Notes: generated by a model from the letters alone, not told the origin. Positions 40,992 to 54,500 are shown, counted from the first letter of the stretch. The stretch: DNA of 64,000 nucleotides from Diadophis punctatus similis (GCA_023053685.1 JALIGW010000026.1:4857206-4921205), one strand, 5' to 3'. Numbers and translations are program-made.

Positions 40992-41137
40992 CAGGGCGGT
41001 GGAGTCGGTAGATAAATGTTCCGACTCCGACTCCGACTCCTCAGTTTTTTGTACTTCCGACTCCGACTCCGACTCCAGGTACCCAAAATTTCCTCCGACT
41101 CCGACTCCTCGACTCCGACTCCGATTCCACAGCACTG
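40992..41137. mobile_element. 146-bp hAT-like MITE built of GACTCC hexamers, exact 8-bp duplication
   Basis: Left end CAGGGCGGTGGAGTCGG and right end CCGATTCCACAGCACTG are inverted repeats. CTCAAGAG is duplicated at 40984-40991 and 41138-41145. The interior is mostly (CTCCGA)n hexamer repeats. Confidence 0.92.
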
Positions 41138-41399
41138 CTCAAGAGTCCAGGTTACAGTGGCTGAAGGACCAGCTTAAGAAAGAGCAGACGATGATGGAGA
41201 AATTCTGCCTATGCAATCATTAAGAATCAATAAATAGGATCCTGAAGAAAAAACCCGACATAGTTATTAGGGATCAAAGAGAACTTGATGGACCGGCACA
41301 GACCAAACCTGATCCGTGACATCATTGTGACATCACCAGCGGGTCGCTACCGGTTCGGGTGAATCAGGAGGAACCGGGAGGAACCCACCCCTGATTCTA

Positions 41400-41760
41400 G
41401 TCTAGTCTAGTGAAGAGAAGGACCAGGGGAGACATGATAACATCTTCCAATATTTGAGGGGCTGCCACAAAGAGGAGGGGGTCAAGCTATTTTCCAAAGC
41501 ACCTGAAGGCCAGACAAGGAATAATGGATGGAAACTGATCAAGGAGAGATTCAACCTGGAAATAAGGAGGAATTTTCTGACAGAAGAGTCCACCAATGGA
41601 ACAGAAGTTGCATTCGGAAATTGTGGGAGCTTCATCACTGGAAGCTTTCAAGAAGAGACTGGACTGCCATCTGTCAGAAATGGTGTAGGGTCTCCTGCTT
41701 GGGCGGGGAGGGGTTGGACTAGATGACCGACAAGGTCCTTTTCAACTCTGTTAATCTAAT
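41400..41760 (+). mobile_element. CR1-type LINE 3' fragment
   Basis: + strand CR1 3' part from GTGAAGAGAAGGACCAGGGG to TCCTTTTCAACTCTGTTAAT. Interrupted frame with [20 protein letters not shown]. Confidence 0.88.
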
Positions 41761-41905
41761 CTCTGAGCTTGCTTGTTTTCTTGCAGACGTTTCATTACCC
41801 AACTAGGTAACATTATCAGGGCTAGTACTGACAGTGTTACCTAGTTTCGGTAATGAAACATCTGCAAGGAAGCAAGCAAGCTCAGAGAGCACCAAGGAGC
41901 CCTCA
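41760..41905. repeat. Inverted pair of GTCCTTGGTGCTCTCTGAG units
   Basis: A + oriented half unit (CTCTGAGCTTGCTTGTTTTC) at 41761 and its inverse at about 41835-41905, joined by a GCTAGTACTGACAGTGTTAC centre. Confidence 0.75.
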
Positions 41906-41946
41906 TATATTTAGCCTTCTCTTTTCTCCTTTCTTTCCCTTCCCCC

Positions 41947-42285
41947 TATTAAGGGAAGAATTTCCCCATAGAGGCGATATTGGATCTTTTACTTGGAATT
42001 CAAATACTTAGAAATAAAACCGAGATTAAAATGTCTAATAGAAAATATTTATTTTAGTACAAAACAATATAAAAACAATAAATCCTGAATAAACTACATT
42101 TTTGCTATGCAATACGACCTTCCAGTTTGGAAGGCATAACAGAAGTGATTAATGGTGGATAGGAATGTAGACATGCGCATAACATCATATCACGTGTTCT
42201 TCTTGTATTGGAAAGTACCATAATATTTAGGATGGGGTGCATCACCCTGCATAGACTCACAACTGACAATATTCACATTGTGACA
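41947..42285 (-). mobile_element. Solo LTR-like element, copy B
   Basis: Reverse-oriented relative of 32806-33125 and 55563-55885. The - strand start TGTCACAATGTG is intact and the other end is mutated (TA for TG on the + strand). CCCCC flanks both sides (41942-41946 and 42286-42290), a possible but low-complexity 5-bp duplication. Contains the AATAAATATTTT polyadenylation block on the - strand. Confidence 0.78.
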
Positions 42286-42689
42286 CCCCCTTCCTTTCCT
42301 TTCCATCCTTCCTTACACAGGTGTCTTCAGGGGGTCCAGAAAGTCAACCACAATCCTGTGATAGCACAATCCCTCTTTTCGACACCCATTGGAACAGAAG
42401 CAGTGGGGTGTTGGAGCCAATCCATCCATCCATCCATCTTGGACCTAACTGCCCCACTGATGTCATGAATCGCCTTGGGGCCAAAGACCTGTGAATTCAA
42501 GCGTCCAGATGATCTCAAGAGTGCCTCATGAGCCCAGCTTCCCACTTCTGAGCTGGAATTAGATCCCTTCGGTGTCTGGTTACACAAACTCTTGCTTTGG
42601 AGAAGAACAATGGATTCAAGAGAATCCCCCCCCCCCCCCGTGTGTGACTCACTGAAGAGGTGCCTGCTGTTTCTATTTTCGGCTTCAGA

Positions 42690-42785
42690 GTTTGCATATA
42701 AGCCCGGGAGTTTGCATCCTGATTCAAGGACAGCTTCTCCGGAGCATCCCTAAGACGACAGGATGGGTATATATGAAGAACGCGG
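42690..42785 (+). promoter_or_regulatory. Candidate TATA promoter and first coding exon of the kelch gene
   Basis: CATATAAGCCCGGGAG at about 42697-42712 is a good TATA context. Downstream, ATG at 42763 has an in-frame stop (TAA 42751) before it and gives MGIYEER plus two bases before a GTAAGC donor at 42786. The phase fits the first visible kelch exon at 45442. Position and phase are suggestive; there is no direct proof. Confidence 0.3.
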
Positions 42786-43352
42786 GTAAGCGGACTCCCT
42801 TTGCATGCTGGAAAAACTGATCTCACCCTTTCCCAAAGTTTATTTTCAAAAAACTTCCTTGGTTTTTCTTTGAAAATATCTCGCTTCTCACCCAAGAAGC
42901 TTCTTCGGTCCCTATCTTGGTTTGGAGACCAATGAACTCCTAGTCCACATTTTCATGAGGGTTTTTTTTTTTAGCATGGCCAATAGGACGTGTGTCTAAA
43001 TAACTATCGTTTGTTTATTTAATTTATTTTTTATTTAATTTATTTATTTAGTTTGTCAAGCATGTATGAGAAAACGTAAGTACGAACATAAGTATAAACA
43101 GGTAAAGTATTTGCATAAGAAATGAGTGCAAATAATGGGAGCAGTAGGACAGGGACGGTAGGCATGCTGGTGCGCTTATGCACCCTCCCTTACAGACCTC
43201 TTAGGAATGGGGTGAGGTCCTCGGTGGACAGTCGGTGTTACTCTTTTGAACTAAGCCTAGAATCGGCATTTTCCCCAAAGATGGTGGATTTAGAGTGACG
43301 GTTTATGAATGTGACCCTTTCCTCTCCCAAGTCCAGGTCACAAAATAACATA

Positions 43353-43611
43353 CCGTATTTTTCGGACTATAAGAGGCACTGGAGTATAAGACGCACCTTA
43401 CTTTTTGGGCAGGAAAATATGAAAAAAAAATTCTGCCTACCAGCATCCATCTGGCTAGCGTCCTTAGCAAACAGCCTGGAACAGGTATATTAGCCTTGCA
43501 AAGCTTCGTTTGAGAGGCTGGGCGGGGCTACATTCGGTGTATAAGACACACCCAGATTTTCACCCTCTTTTAGGGGGTAAAAAGGTGCGTCTTATACTCT
43601 GAAAAATACAG
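43353..43611. mobile_element. 259-bp TA-flanked MITE (CCGTATTTTTCGG ends)
   Basis: Left CCGTATTTTTCGGACTATAA and right GAGTATAAGACGCACC-type inverse termini, flanked by TA at 43351-43352 and 43612-43613. The ends resemble those of the inner element in PSMD5 intron 1 (CCGTATGTGCCGGCGTATAA). TA target use suggests a Tc1/mariner-like mobiliser. Confidence 0.8.
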
Positions 43612-43859
43612 TAATTTATTTTAGCATCACAACAGTCCTGAGAAGTAGGTCAGCCCATATAAAACAGCCCATGGGAAGTGGTTTTAGTGACATGGCTGAA
43701 AAAACCCGGAGATTTATGCCTTCCTTTGCAGAATTTCAGAGGCTGTTTAAAATATCGAATGTCTTCACAATCAATCATTCAAAATAAAAGACAAGGAAGA
43801 AACAGAATATGGGATTTGTTTCATTAGTGGTTAGATAAAAGAGGTGGAAATTAGAAGAT

Positions 43860-44530
<671 letters not shown>

Positions 44531-45441
44531 GTACTACTATTATTATTTTGTATAAGCAAATTGACTCAGACAATACACTGTTCATTAAGCACTTATGTAT
44601 ATCAAAGAAAAAAAATGTATAAATAATTTTTTTTTTAAAAAAGATATCAAATGTCTTAAATATCGAGAAGTAGACAAAATACGATCAGCTGCTGGTGGTG
44701 ACAGGCAAGAGTCATCCCCAAGTCACCTTGTAGGCAAGATAGGCAGCATAAAAATTTAATAAATAAATAAAAGGCGTCGTTTGCTTGGGAACATTTGCCA
44801 ATTTCAAGAACCTTTTTTGACTTCTTGGCCTAACCTACAGCCCTGAGTTCCTGTGGGAGCCTCCCATCTAACCAGCTCTAATCCTGGTTTGCTACCATAC
44901 CCAGCAAAGTTAGCCAGGTGCTGCCATCTGCCAAGATTTAAAAAAATGGTGGTTTTTTTTTTTTTTTTTTTTGGTATACAGTGAGGCTGAGTGGCAAAAT
45001 GCTATTAAAAGGCTTCTCATAGATTGTTCATTGGAGCTTAGCGCTCTCCAAAATCTGTATCTTCTTCTTCCTTCTTAGAGTAGTTTAGAGGCAGATTTGA
45101 TCAGACAGCCTTTCCAAGAAAGGACTAAAATTAGTAAAGCAAGGACCCATGAGTGCCCATTCCTTTGGGCCTGATCAAAACTCATTTTAGATCTCTTTAA
45201 AATAGTTCTCGGCTTGTTGTTTACTCTTGAGTCAAAGAGTCTAGGGAATGAGTGGAATCAAGCATCGACGGATGCTTCTAAAATTTCCTTGCTTCTGTTT
45301 TGCTTCTGGCATCAAATTCCCTTTGCAGGGGCAAAATTTACAGCTCAGAACCTAATATTTAGCTTCCCTTTGGATGATTTCTTACAGAAGGGTGATAATC
45401 ACATTTTTTTATAGTGTTAATTCAATCTTGGGTTTTTGCAG

Positions 45442-45533
45442 GGAGCAGATCGAACCAAACCGGAAGCTGGTTAGTTGGAGAGCCAAGAATACATCATCCA
45501 ACAGCGGACGTCCCTTAGAGATTCTTTATGCAA
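45442..45533 (+). CDS. Kelch gene exon K1 (linker)
   Basis: Acceptor GTTTTTGCAG ends at 45441 and donor GTAAGT starts at 45534. One base completes the previous codon, then [20 protein letters not shown] and [10 protein letters not shown]. An upstream coding exon ending in phase 2 is required. Confidence 0.85.
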
Positions 45534-48500
45534 GTAAGTGTATTGGAATTTTCTGTATTTCTCTGCGGTAGGAGCCGACAATATTCTCTCTTTGTGGGTG
45601 GTGGGTGGAGAAGACGATCCAGGAGAGTTTAGAACAAGATTTTGATTTTTTTGTTTTTGTTTACAAAAGACTAAACCTTTGAAGCATTTATTTTTCATAC
45701 TTCATCCAAACAGCTAGCAAATAAATAATAAGGATAATATAAACCATGACATGAGTCTTTATTGATTAGCCCTTGGGCCATATCAGACTGCAAAGTTCCA
45801 GAAACAAATTATTACTAAAATTTGATTAAAAAAAACAATTTAAAAAATGGAACTTGATAAAATACAATTTAAAATGAAATTGGAATAAAATACGATTTAA
45901 AATGAAGTTGGAATAAAATACAGTCTAAAATGAAATCGAATAAAATACAATCCTTTCAGATATAGATAAATTAATAGTAATAATAATATAAAAAAAGAGC
46001 TTATCCTACAAAATGACAGGAAATCAATGGGAAAGGGTCAGGTGAGAAAGGGAAATCATAATAACAACCATCGACATAATAAGGTAGCAATTCTTAACGC
46101 TGTAAGGATCACAGTAGAGACCCGTCAATCAAATGCCAGTTGGAACGAAACTGTCCAAAGGCAAAAACTAAATTTACTGCTTTCATTTCCAGTTGGGGGA
46201 GTCAGCCCTACAGGCATCACCGGTGGGGTGGAGCGTTACAACCCCTTGGATCATGAGTGGCAAATCCTGGGCTCGGTCTCGAGGCAGATGAGTGGCATTG
46301 GGGTGGCTTCCCTCAATGGATCCATCTATGCAGCAGGTGGTCATGATGGTCTTGTTTGCCTCAATAGTGTTGACAGGTAAGTGGATGCCTTGAAGGAAGA
46401 TCATCTAGAGATGGTTGATGGCTGGATTTCTCTGCTTTTTCCTAGCTGTTCTCACCCTTTGTTCCAGTCTATTTACTAACATTTGGGGGGGTTTTATGTT
46501 GCTCTTTGTTTGTTGGGAGTCGTTCGAGTTGGCGGCATCCAATTAAATAAATACCCCCCACACACACAACTTTCCTTGGGTTATGTTGGGGAACAGTAGA
46601 CTATGCTGGGGGTTTGCAAAGGGGAAGGATCCTGGAGAACAAGCAGGGAGTGTGTCTTAAGATGCAAGACTCTTCTCTTTTTTTCTTTAATTCCGGTTGC
46701 TTTTCTCTCCTACCTTCTCAGTCTGAAATTGACTGGATTTCAATTCCCTGCTCCCTTTGAAAATGACTGAATTTCAGTTCCCTGCTCCCTTTGAAATTGA
46801 CCGAATTTCAACTCCCTGCTCCCTTTGAAATTGACTGAATTTCAACTCCCTGCTCCCTTTGAAATTGACCGAATTTCAACTCCCTGCTCCCTTTGAAATT
46901 GACCGAATTTCAACTCCCTGCTCCCTTTAAAATTGACCGAATTTCAACTCCCTGCTCCTTTTGAAATTGACCGAATTTCAACTCCCTGCTCCCTTTAAAA
47001 TTGACCGAATTTCAACTCCCTGCTCCTTTGAAATTGACCGAATTTCAACTCCCTGCTCCTTTTGAAAATGACCGAATTTCAACTCCCTGCTCCCTTTGAA
47101 ATTGACCGAATTTCAACTCCCTGCTCCTTTTGAAAATGACCGAATTTCAACTCCCTGCTCCCTTTGAAAATGACCGAATTTCAACTCCCTGCTCCCTTTG
47201 AAATTGACTGAATTTCAACTCCCTGCTCCCTTTGAAATTGACCGAATTTCAACTCCCTGCTCCCTTTGAAAATGACCGAATTTCAACTCCCTGGTCCCTT
47301 TGAAATTGACTGAATTTCAACTCCCTGCTCCCTTTGAAATTGACCAAATTTCAACTCCCTGCTCCCTTTGAAATTGACTGAATTTCAGCTTCAGCTCTTG
47401 ACTCCCAAGTTGTGCCCGCAGGTTTTATGGAGCCTCAAAGGCGCTACTGTTTGAGTCACTTGCCCTTTTTACCAGCTTGCCGAGAAATGTTTTGCACCAT
47501 TCCTTTTCCCTGCAAGATGACTAAGACACTCTTGGCATTTTTATGATGTCTCTTTATTTACAAGCCCAGTCAATTACACAATGACGTCTACTCCTTAAAA
47601 AAAGAAAAAAAAACCCATAAGCACTTCTAATTCTCCGGAGCTACGATTGCTTTCCGAACAGGTGCAAAGCACAAGTTTCTCTAAAGTGATCCGTTCTCCA
47701 TTTTCAAAGCTGGTGGCCGACAGCTGTCTATCCTGGCTTAAGGAAAAGTGACTTCCCATCATCAGTGGCCAGCAGTGATTTTTCTTCTTCTTCTTAAGGA
47801 CTGCTGCCATTAAGCCACACAAACAAGGAGCTTAGGAGAAAAATGCCTTCGGAATGAAGTCACGCCTGAAATTTAAATATTTTCCATCGGTTAGGCAAAG
47901 CTGTGAATTGAGGCCGAAGGCACAGAGGCTGTCTGTCAGCTGAGATATATGGCCTCGAGAAATGCCGTCGGCTTCCTGGAGGGCTGAGTTCCTAAAATTG
48001 GGATGGTGCCTTTCTGGGTTCATTCATCTAGAATGCGGGAAAGGACTCAGGTAGCTGTTGAAACCCTGGGAAACAGCTACAGCCATAACACAGCGGTAGA
48101 AAAAGATCTCATTTTTAAGAAACGGGTCAGAAATGAAAAAAAATGAACAATTTTGGAAAACTCCAGATAATTGTGGCATTAAGTAGACAGTTGTTTACAT
48201 TTATTTCCTTTCTTTTGTGTTTCTAAAAGAAAAGTTTCGATACTTAGGTCTCTCATAATTTTATAATCTTTTAGATATTAACTTTAGCATTTTAATTCTC
48301 ATATACTGTTTTATATTTTGATGATGCACGCACATACATATATGCAAACATATACACAGAGTCACCTTGTAGGGGAGATGGGTGGCTGCCACCAAGAAGA
48401 GGGGGGGTCAATTTATTTTCCAAAGCAGCAGAAGGCAAGACAAGAAACAATGGATGGAAACTAATCAAGGAGAGAAGCAACCTAGAACTCAGGAGAAATT

Positions 48501-51500
48501 GCCCAACAGTCAGAACAATAAATCAGTGGAACAACTTGGCTCCAGAAATTGTGGGTGCTCCATCAATGGAGGTTTTCAAGAAGAGATTGGACAGCCATTT
48601 GTCTGAAGTGGTATAGGGTTTCCTGCTTGAGCAGGGGGTTGGACTAGAAGACCTCTAAGGTCCCTTCCAATTCTGTTATATGGAATGGAATGGAATGGAA
48701 TGGAATAAGAATAGAATAATAGAATAGAATAGAATAGAATAGAGTAGAGTAGAGTAGAGTAGAGTAGAGTAGAGTAGAGTAGAGTAGAGTAGAGTAGAGT
48801 AGAATAGAATAGAATAGAATAGAATAGAATAGAATAGAATAGAATAGAATAGAATAGAATAGAATAATAATAGAATAATAATAGAATAGAATAATAATAG
48901 AATAGAATAATAGAATAGAATAGAATAGAATAATAATAGAATAGAATAATAATAGAATAGAATAATAATAGAAGAATAGAATAGAATAATAATAGAATAG
49001 AATAGAATAGAATAGAATAATAGAATAGAATAGAATAGAATAGAATAGAATAGAATAATAGAGTAGAATAGAATAGAATAGAATAGAATAGAATAATAAT
49101 AGAATAGAATAATAGAATAGAATAGAATAATAATAGAATAATAATAGAATAGAATAATAATAGAATAGAATAGAATAGAAGAATAATAGAAGAATAGAAT
49201 GGAATAGAATAGACACACATATATACATACATACACTTGCATATACATATACATACATATGCATAGTTTTAAGAGCAATAATAAGAACTGACCCAAACCA
49301 AACCGAATGAAAATTCCCGATTGAAATCTGTGATCCTTCCTTCCTGGATTGCTATCCTCTCGTTGGGACCGCTCACAGAGTTCCTTACCCCTTCTGCCCT
49401 TCCCGTGCCAGTCTTCCCCTTAGCAAAGGGCACACAGATTGCAAGAGTATTTTGACTGATGCCCGAACGAGAATTCCTTCCCTTCCTCACACCCCCACTG
49501 CCTGTTTAGCACCTTGTCATTCCTGTTAGATCTGATGGATTACTTTGATGGGTCCCATTACTGCTGTCTCGGAGCCCAACTCAACGTCTCCGGCTCATTC
49601 TGTAAAGGCTGTTGTTGGGTGCTGACCTCACTCGTCTGCCAACTGAATATAATCTTGGTTCAAAGAGCTGTCACGTTAATTTTTAGCCCCCGTGGCTGCA
49701 GAGGGCTGGAATTTTCCCCGCCTTGGGAAATAGGAGCACTTTGTGGAAAGATTAACCTTGTTCCCTTGCCAAAAATTCAAATTAAGAGTCCTCGACTTAT
49801 GGCCACAATGGAGCCCAAATTTCTGTGGTTAAGTTGAATCATGTCTTAAGCGAGTTTTGCCCCATTTCTTGCTATGGTTGTTAAGTGAATCTGGCTTCCC
49901 CGTTGACTTTGCTTGTCAAAAGGTTGATTGCATGCCCTTGGGACCCAGCAACCATCATAAGTATGAACCAGTTGCCAAGCATCTGAATTTCGACCACATG
50001 GCCGGGGCATGCTAAAAAGGTCGTAAGTGTGAAAAATGGTCATAAATCCCTTTTTTCAACGCCGTTGTAACTTTGAACGGTCACTAAATGAACTGCTGTA
50101 AGTCGAGGATTGTCTGTAGTTTATGTTTACTCTGCAATCATGCACAAGTCCTTGCTTTGGGTCAGCTTCCCCTCCTCTTCCTATGGGGGGTGGGGAGAAA
50201 CACTTGCCCCCCTCCCATGCCTAGAACTCCTCCATCTTATTTCTTCCCTGGTAGGTATGTGCCTGAAATCAATGAGTGGAAGAGAAACGTTGCACCTCTG
50301 AGTGAACCCAAGCAAGATGTAGCTATGGCTGAACTCGGCGGTTACTTATATTGTGCCGGTGGTTTTGATGGGCTGGTTTGCCTCAACACGTTGGAAAGGT
50401 AAGCCCAGTGATTTGAGGCCAGGCTGGCATGCTATAGTAGCTAATATTTATAGTTGATAGCCTTTTACCTCCCGCAAAGATCTCCCCCCAATTCAAATCA
50501 AAATAGATTGATGTGACATCTAGAGGGAGATGGGACTGGAGTCAATAATCTTGGGAAGCTTATAGGAGAGAGGGAGAGGGTGGAAGAGAAGGAGAAGGAA
50601 GATATGGAGAAGGATGAGGAGGTGGAGGAGGAGGATAAAGGATGAAGGGAAGAGGTGGAGGAGGAAGATATGGAGAAGGAGGAGGAAGATATGGAGAAAG
50701 AGGAGGAAGATAAGGAGGAAGAGGAGGAAGATATGAAGAAAGAGGAGGAAGATATGGAGAAGTGGAGGAGGAGAAGATATGGAGGAAGAGGAGGAAGAGG
50801 AGAAGGAAGCTATGGAGAAGGAGGAGAAGGATATAGGATGAAGGGAAGAGGAGGAGGAGCAAGAGAAGGAGAAGGAAAATATAGAGAAGAGGAGGAGAAG
50901 GAAGATATGAAGAAAGAGGAAGAGGAGGAGAAGATATGAAGAAAGAGGAGGAAGAGGAGAAGGAAGCTATGGAGAAGGAGGAGAAGGATATAGGATGAAG
51001 GGGAGGAGGAGCAAGAGAAGGAGAAAGAAAATATAGAGAAAAGGAGGAGGAGGAGGAAGATATGGAGGAAGAGGAAGAGGAGAAGGAAGATATGGAGAAG
51101 GAGGAGAAGGATATAGGATGAAGGGAGGAGGAGGAGGAGCAAGAGAAGGAGAAGGAAAATATAGAGAAGAGGAGGAGGAGGAGGAAGATATGGAGAAAGA
51201 GGAGGAGGAGAAAGATAAAGAATGAAGAGGAGGAGAAGGAGGAGGAAGCCAGTCTGTTATCTCAATCAGTTATCTCAAAAATGGCAACTCAGCCCAGGTG
51301 GTGAGAAACTTAGGAAAAAAAACAATTCAAATCATTTCATCTTAAGGAACTTTCTTCCAACAAGGGTAGGTAGCTCATTCCTCTTGCGCTTTCCAACCCA
51401 CCTGTGATGCAGTGTAGTCCATAGTCCCAGGAGAGAGGGGCTCTTCCCCAGAGGGCAAAGAGGCAGCGGAACCTGGAATGTCTGGTGGGCAAAACGAGGG

Positions 51501-54500
51501 CCAAGGCAGAAACCTCCGTAGCAGTGCACAGAGGATATCCATAGTTATGGCAGTTTGTTGCTTTAGTCTGGCAAGATTCAGTCGGCAGGCAAAAGACAAT
51601 AACGGAACTACTCAGAAATAACTCCGACTGTCATTCTTGGTTCTTGGGGCCTGACAATTCCGTATTCAGCATGAAGGTCTCTTACTGAAATCTGTGGGTG
51701 TCTTGATCTTGACTGGCTGCGTAGGACTAGAGGCGCACCAGTTGGGAGAAGCAGGCTCTACACCTGAATTGCCATGTTGCAGAATCATCTACGTTCTCAC
51801 CATTGCTGATTCCTTCCAGATACGACCCTGCCCTGGACAGATGGCAGAAGTTGGCACCTATGAAGTGTCGTCGAAAAGGCCTGGGTTTGGCTGTGCTGGA
51901 TGGGTATTTATATGCCGTTGGGGGCTCCGATGGATGTTCTCCCTTATGTTCAGGTATATCTCTGGCTAAATTAGTTCTTGTTCTATAGCAATAGCAATAG
52001 CACTTAGACTTATATACCGCTTCATAGTGCTTTACAGCCCTCTCTAAGCGGTTTACAGAGTTCAGCATATTGCCCCGAACAATCTGGGTCCTCATTTTAC
52101 CGACCTCAGGAGGATGGAAGGCTGAGTCAACCTTGAGCCGGTGAGATTTGAACAGCTGAACTGCTGAACTAGCAGTAGCCTGCAGTGCTGCATTTAACCA
52201 CTGCACCATCTCGGCTCATATATGTTAGAGCAGAATAACAGAATTGGAACAGAACAGAATAACAGAGATGGAAAGGGACCTTGGAGGTCATCAAGTCCAA
52301 CCCCCTGCTCAGGCAGGAAACCCTAAACCAGTGATGGCGAACCTTTTTGGCACCGAGTGCCAAAACGGTTGCGCAGAAACGTCACGTGTGCGCGTCAGAG
52401 CCTCGCTCCGGAAAAGCTGAACTTCCAGGTTCTAACACGCATGCGCGCCCGACGATCAGCCGGCCAGTGCACATGCACAGGCTGGTTTTTGGCACTGCCA
52501 CACCTGCAAAGGGACCGCGCTCCGGAAAAGCTGAACTTCTGAGTTCTGCCACGCATGCGCACCTGACAATCAGCTGGCCAGCGTCCATGCGCACACCGGT
52601 TTTTGCCACTGCCGTGTGCGCAAAGGACAGATGATCGTCACGCGCGCATGCGCACCAGAAATCCGAAAGACAAACAGGCAAGGCCGCACATGCCGGGTGA
52701 CATGGCTTCGCGTACCACTTTGGGCACGCGTGCCATAGGTTCACCATCACGGCCCTAAACCATTCCAGACAAACGGTTGTCCAATTTCTTCTTAAAAACC
52801 TCCAGTGTTGAAGCATCCACAACTTCTGGAAGCAAGTCGTTTCACTGATTAATTGTTCTCACTGTCAGGCAATTTCTCCTTCGTTACTTGAATTCTGTTT
52901 CAAACTTTCAAACTTTCCAGTTTCTTTCTTTGAGCTGAAGCCAACGCAGCGTTGACTAAGATGTCCTAGAGTGCATTTTCTGTCTCAAAATGACAGGAAA
53001 TAATTTCCCTGATTTTTTATTATTCCTTTTTGTTTTTTGGCACTTGTGGCAGGAAAGAGAAGGGTGAAAATAATTGGTGGGTTGGGAACCAATTTGCTGC
53101 ATAGTTTTGGAAGTGTTTTATATGGTCTCCTGTATCTTTGCATCTCTCTCTCTCTCTATTCTCACGCAAACATTAAAAATAGAAAATGATTATATGTATC
53201 TGTGACATTAATTGAAATCCATGCTTCTGATTGATGGGTTTCTGTGGGCCGGGTGTGTTGAAGGATGGAAAAAAGCTTTACAAGTTTTAATCATGCTTGG
53301 TTTGCCGTAGCGTGCATCGCTGGGTAATTATTATATTAAATTAATTAACGAAAGAACTTAGATCAGGCAATTAGTTAACGAAAACACGCCTACCCTTGTA
53401 TTAACAAATGCCGTATAATGCCAGAATAGATAAATGCGATACTTAAGGGATAAACAGTGATAAAAAGAAGTCTTGGAAAACGACCTTATAGACAGAAATG
53501 ATTACGTGATAATTTGGCCTTAATATGTTTCAAAAATAATTTCCGTTGCCTCTTCATCAGAAAAAAAAAATCAAATAACTCCAGTTATATAGAAGACCAG
53601 TGCCGCTTAGCAGCTATTGTTGCCAGCTGCAGAGTACAAAAGATGATAATTGGGTTCAAGTTGTGAATTGATGCTTCAATTTGACACATGAAAGGGTATC
53701 AATTCGAAATAGAAAATGATCGATTCCAGCGACTCGAGACATAGCCAAGAGGAACATATGAATCAATATATAACAAACAACAATCGATCTGCTTTTATTA
53801 ATGGTGTTATTGATTTCAACCCACAATGATGGGAATCGTAGAACAGGGCCATGATCGTTGAGTTAATCCTCTTGCTTCTGAATTTCAGCTACTACTTTTC
53901 AGAACACAAATTGTCCCTTTCAGATTTGGAAACAATTAATGTCCCCTGTCCCCGTTCCCCCATGCTAAAGTGACAACTGGCAGCAGAAAGATCAAAAGCC
54001 AAAGCTCTTCAACCCTCTTCTATTTCAGTCGAGCGCTACGAGCCCACAGAAGACCGGTGGGCCGCCTGCCCTCCGCTCCGCAGCTGTCGTGAAAACCTGG
54101 GTTGCGTTTCGTTGCAAGGCAAGATCTATGCCGTCGGTGGGCAGGATGAATTGACCGAACTTTGCACGGCTGAGCGCTTTGATCCCTTCATCAATCGATG
54201 GACGCCTGTTAGGCCCATGAGGTCCAAAAGGAGCAAGGTAAGGAGAGCCGGGTCCAGACAGGAAATAAAAACAGACAGAAAATGGACCGACCTAACACAA
54301 AGAGAAGTCTAAGTCTATTTTTAACTGTTGCTATTATCATTATAGAGCTGAGTTGGTGCAGTGGTTAAATGCAGCACTGCAGGCTACTGCTAGTTCAGCA
54401 GTTCAGCTGTTCAAATCTCACCGGCTCAAGGTTGACTCAGCCTTCCATCCTTCTGAGGTGGGTAAAATGAGGACCCAGATTGTTGGGGGCAATATGCTGA

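Noticed and set aside
40880..41223. A 113-codon frame with a coiled-coil-like end (WLKDQLKKEQTMMEKFCL)
   Set aside because: Most of the frame is fold-back MITE and hAT hexamer sequence. The tail lacks splice signals and ends quickly; not supported as a gene.
44988..45090. Possible BACK-domain exon (EAEWQNAIKRLLIDCSLELS) after a T-rich tract and ACAG
   Set aside because: The acceptor looks good and the phase could fit, but the only donor (GTATCT) is weak, the peptide does not match BACK consensus, and a stop follows soon. Kept only as a place to check for missing kelch gene exons.
46729..47388. CRISPR-like array
   Set aside because: Units are contiguous 34-bp tandem repeats with no unique spacers, inside a vertebrate intron. 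It is a minisatellite.
50560..51142. Glu/Lys-rich or Leu/Pro-rich proteins in the kelch gene intron
   Set aside because: Translations of the purine minisatellite; no splice sites or conserved motif.
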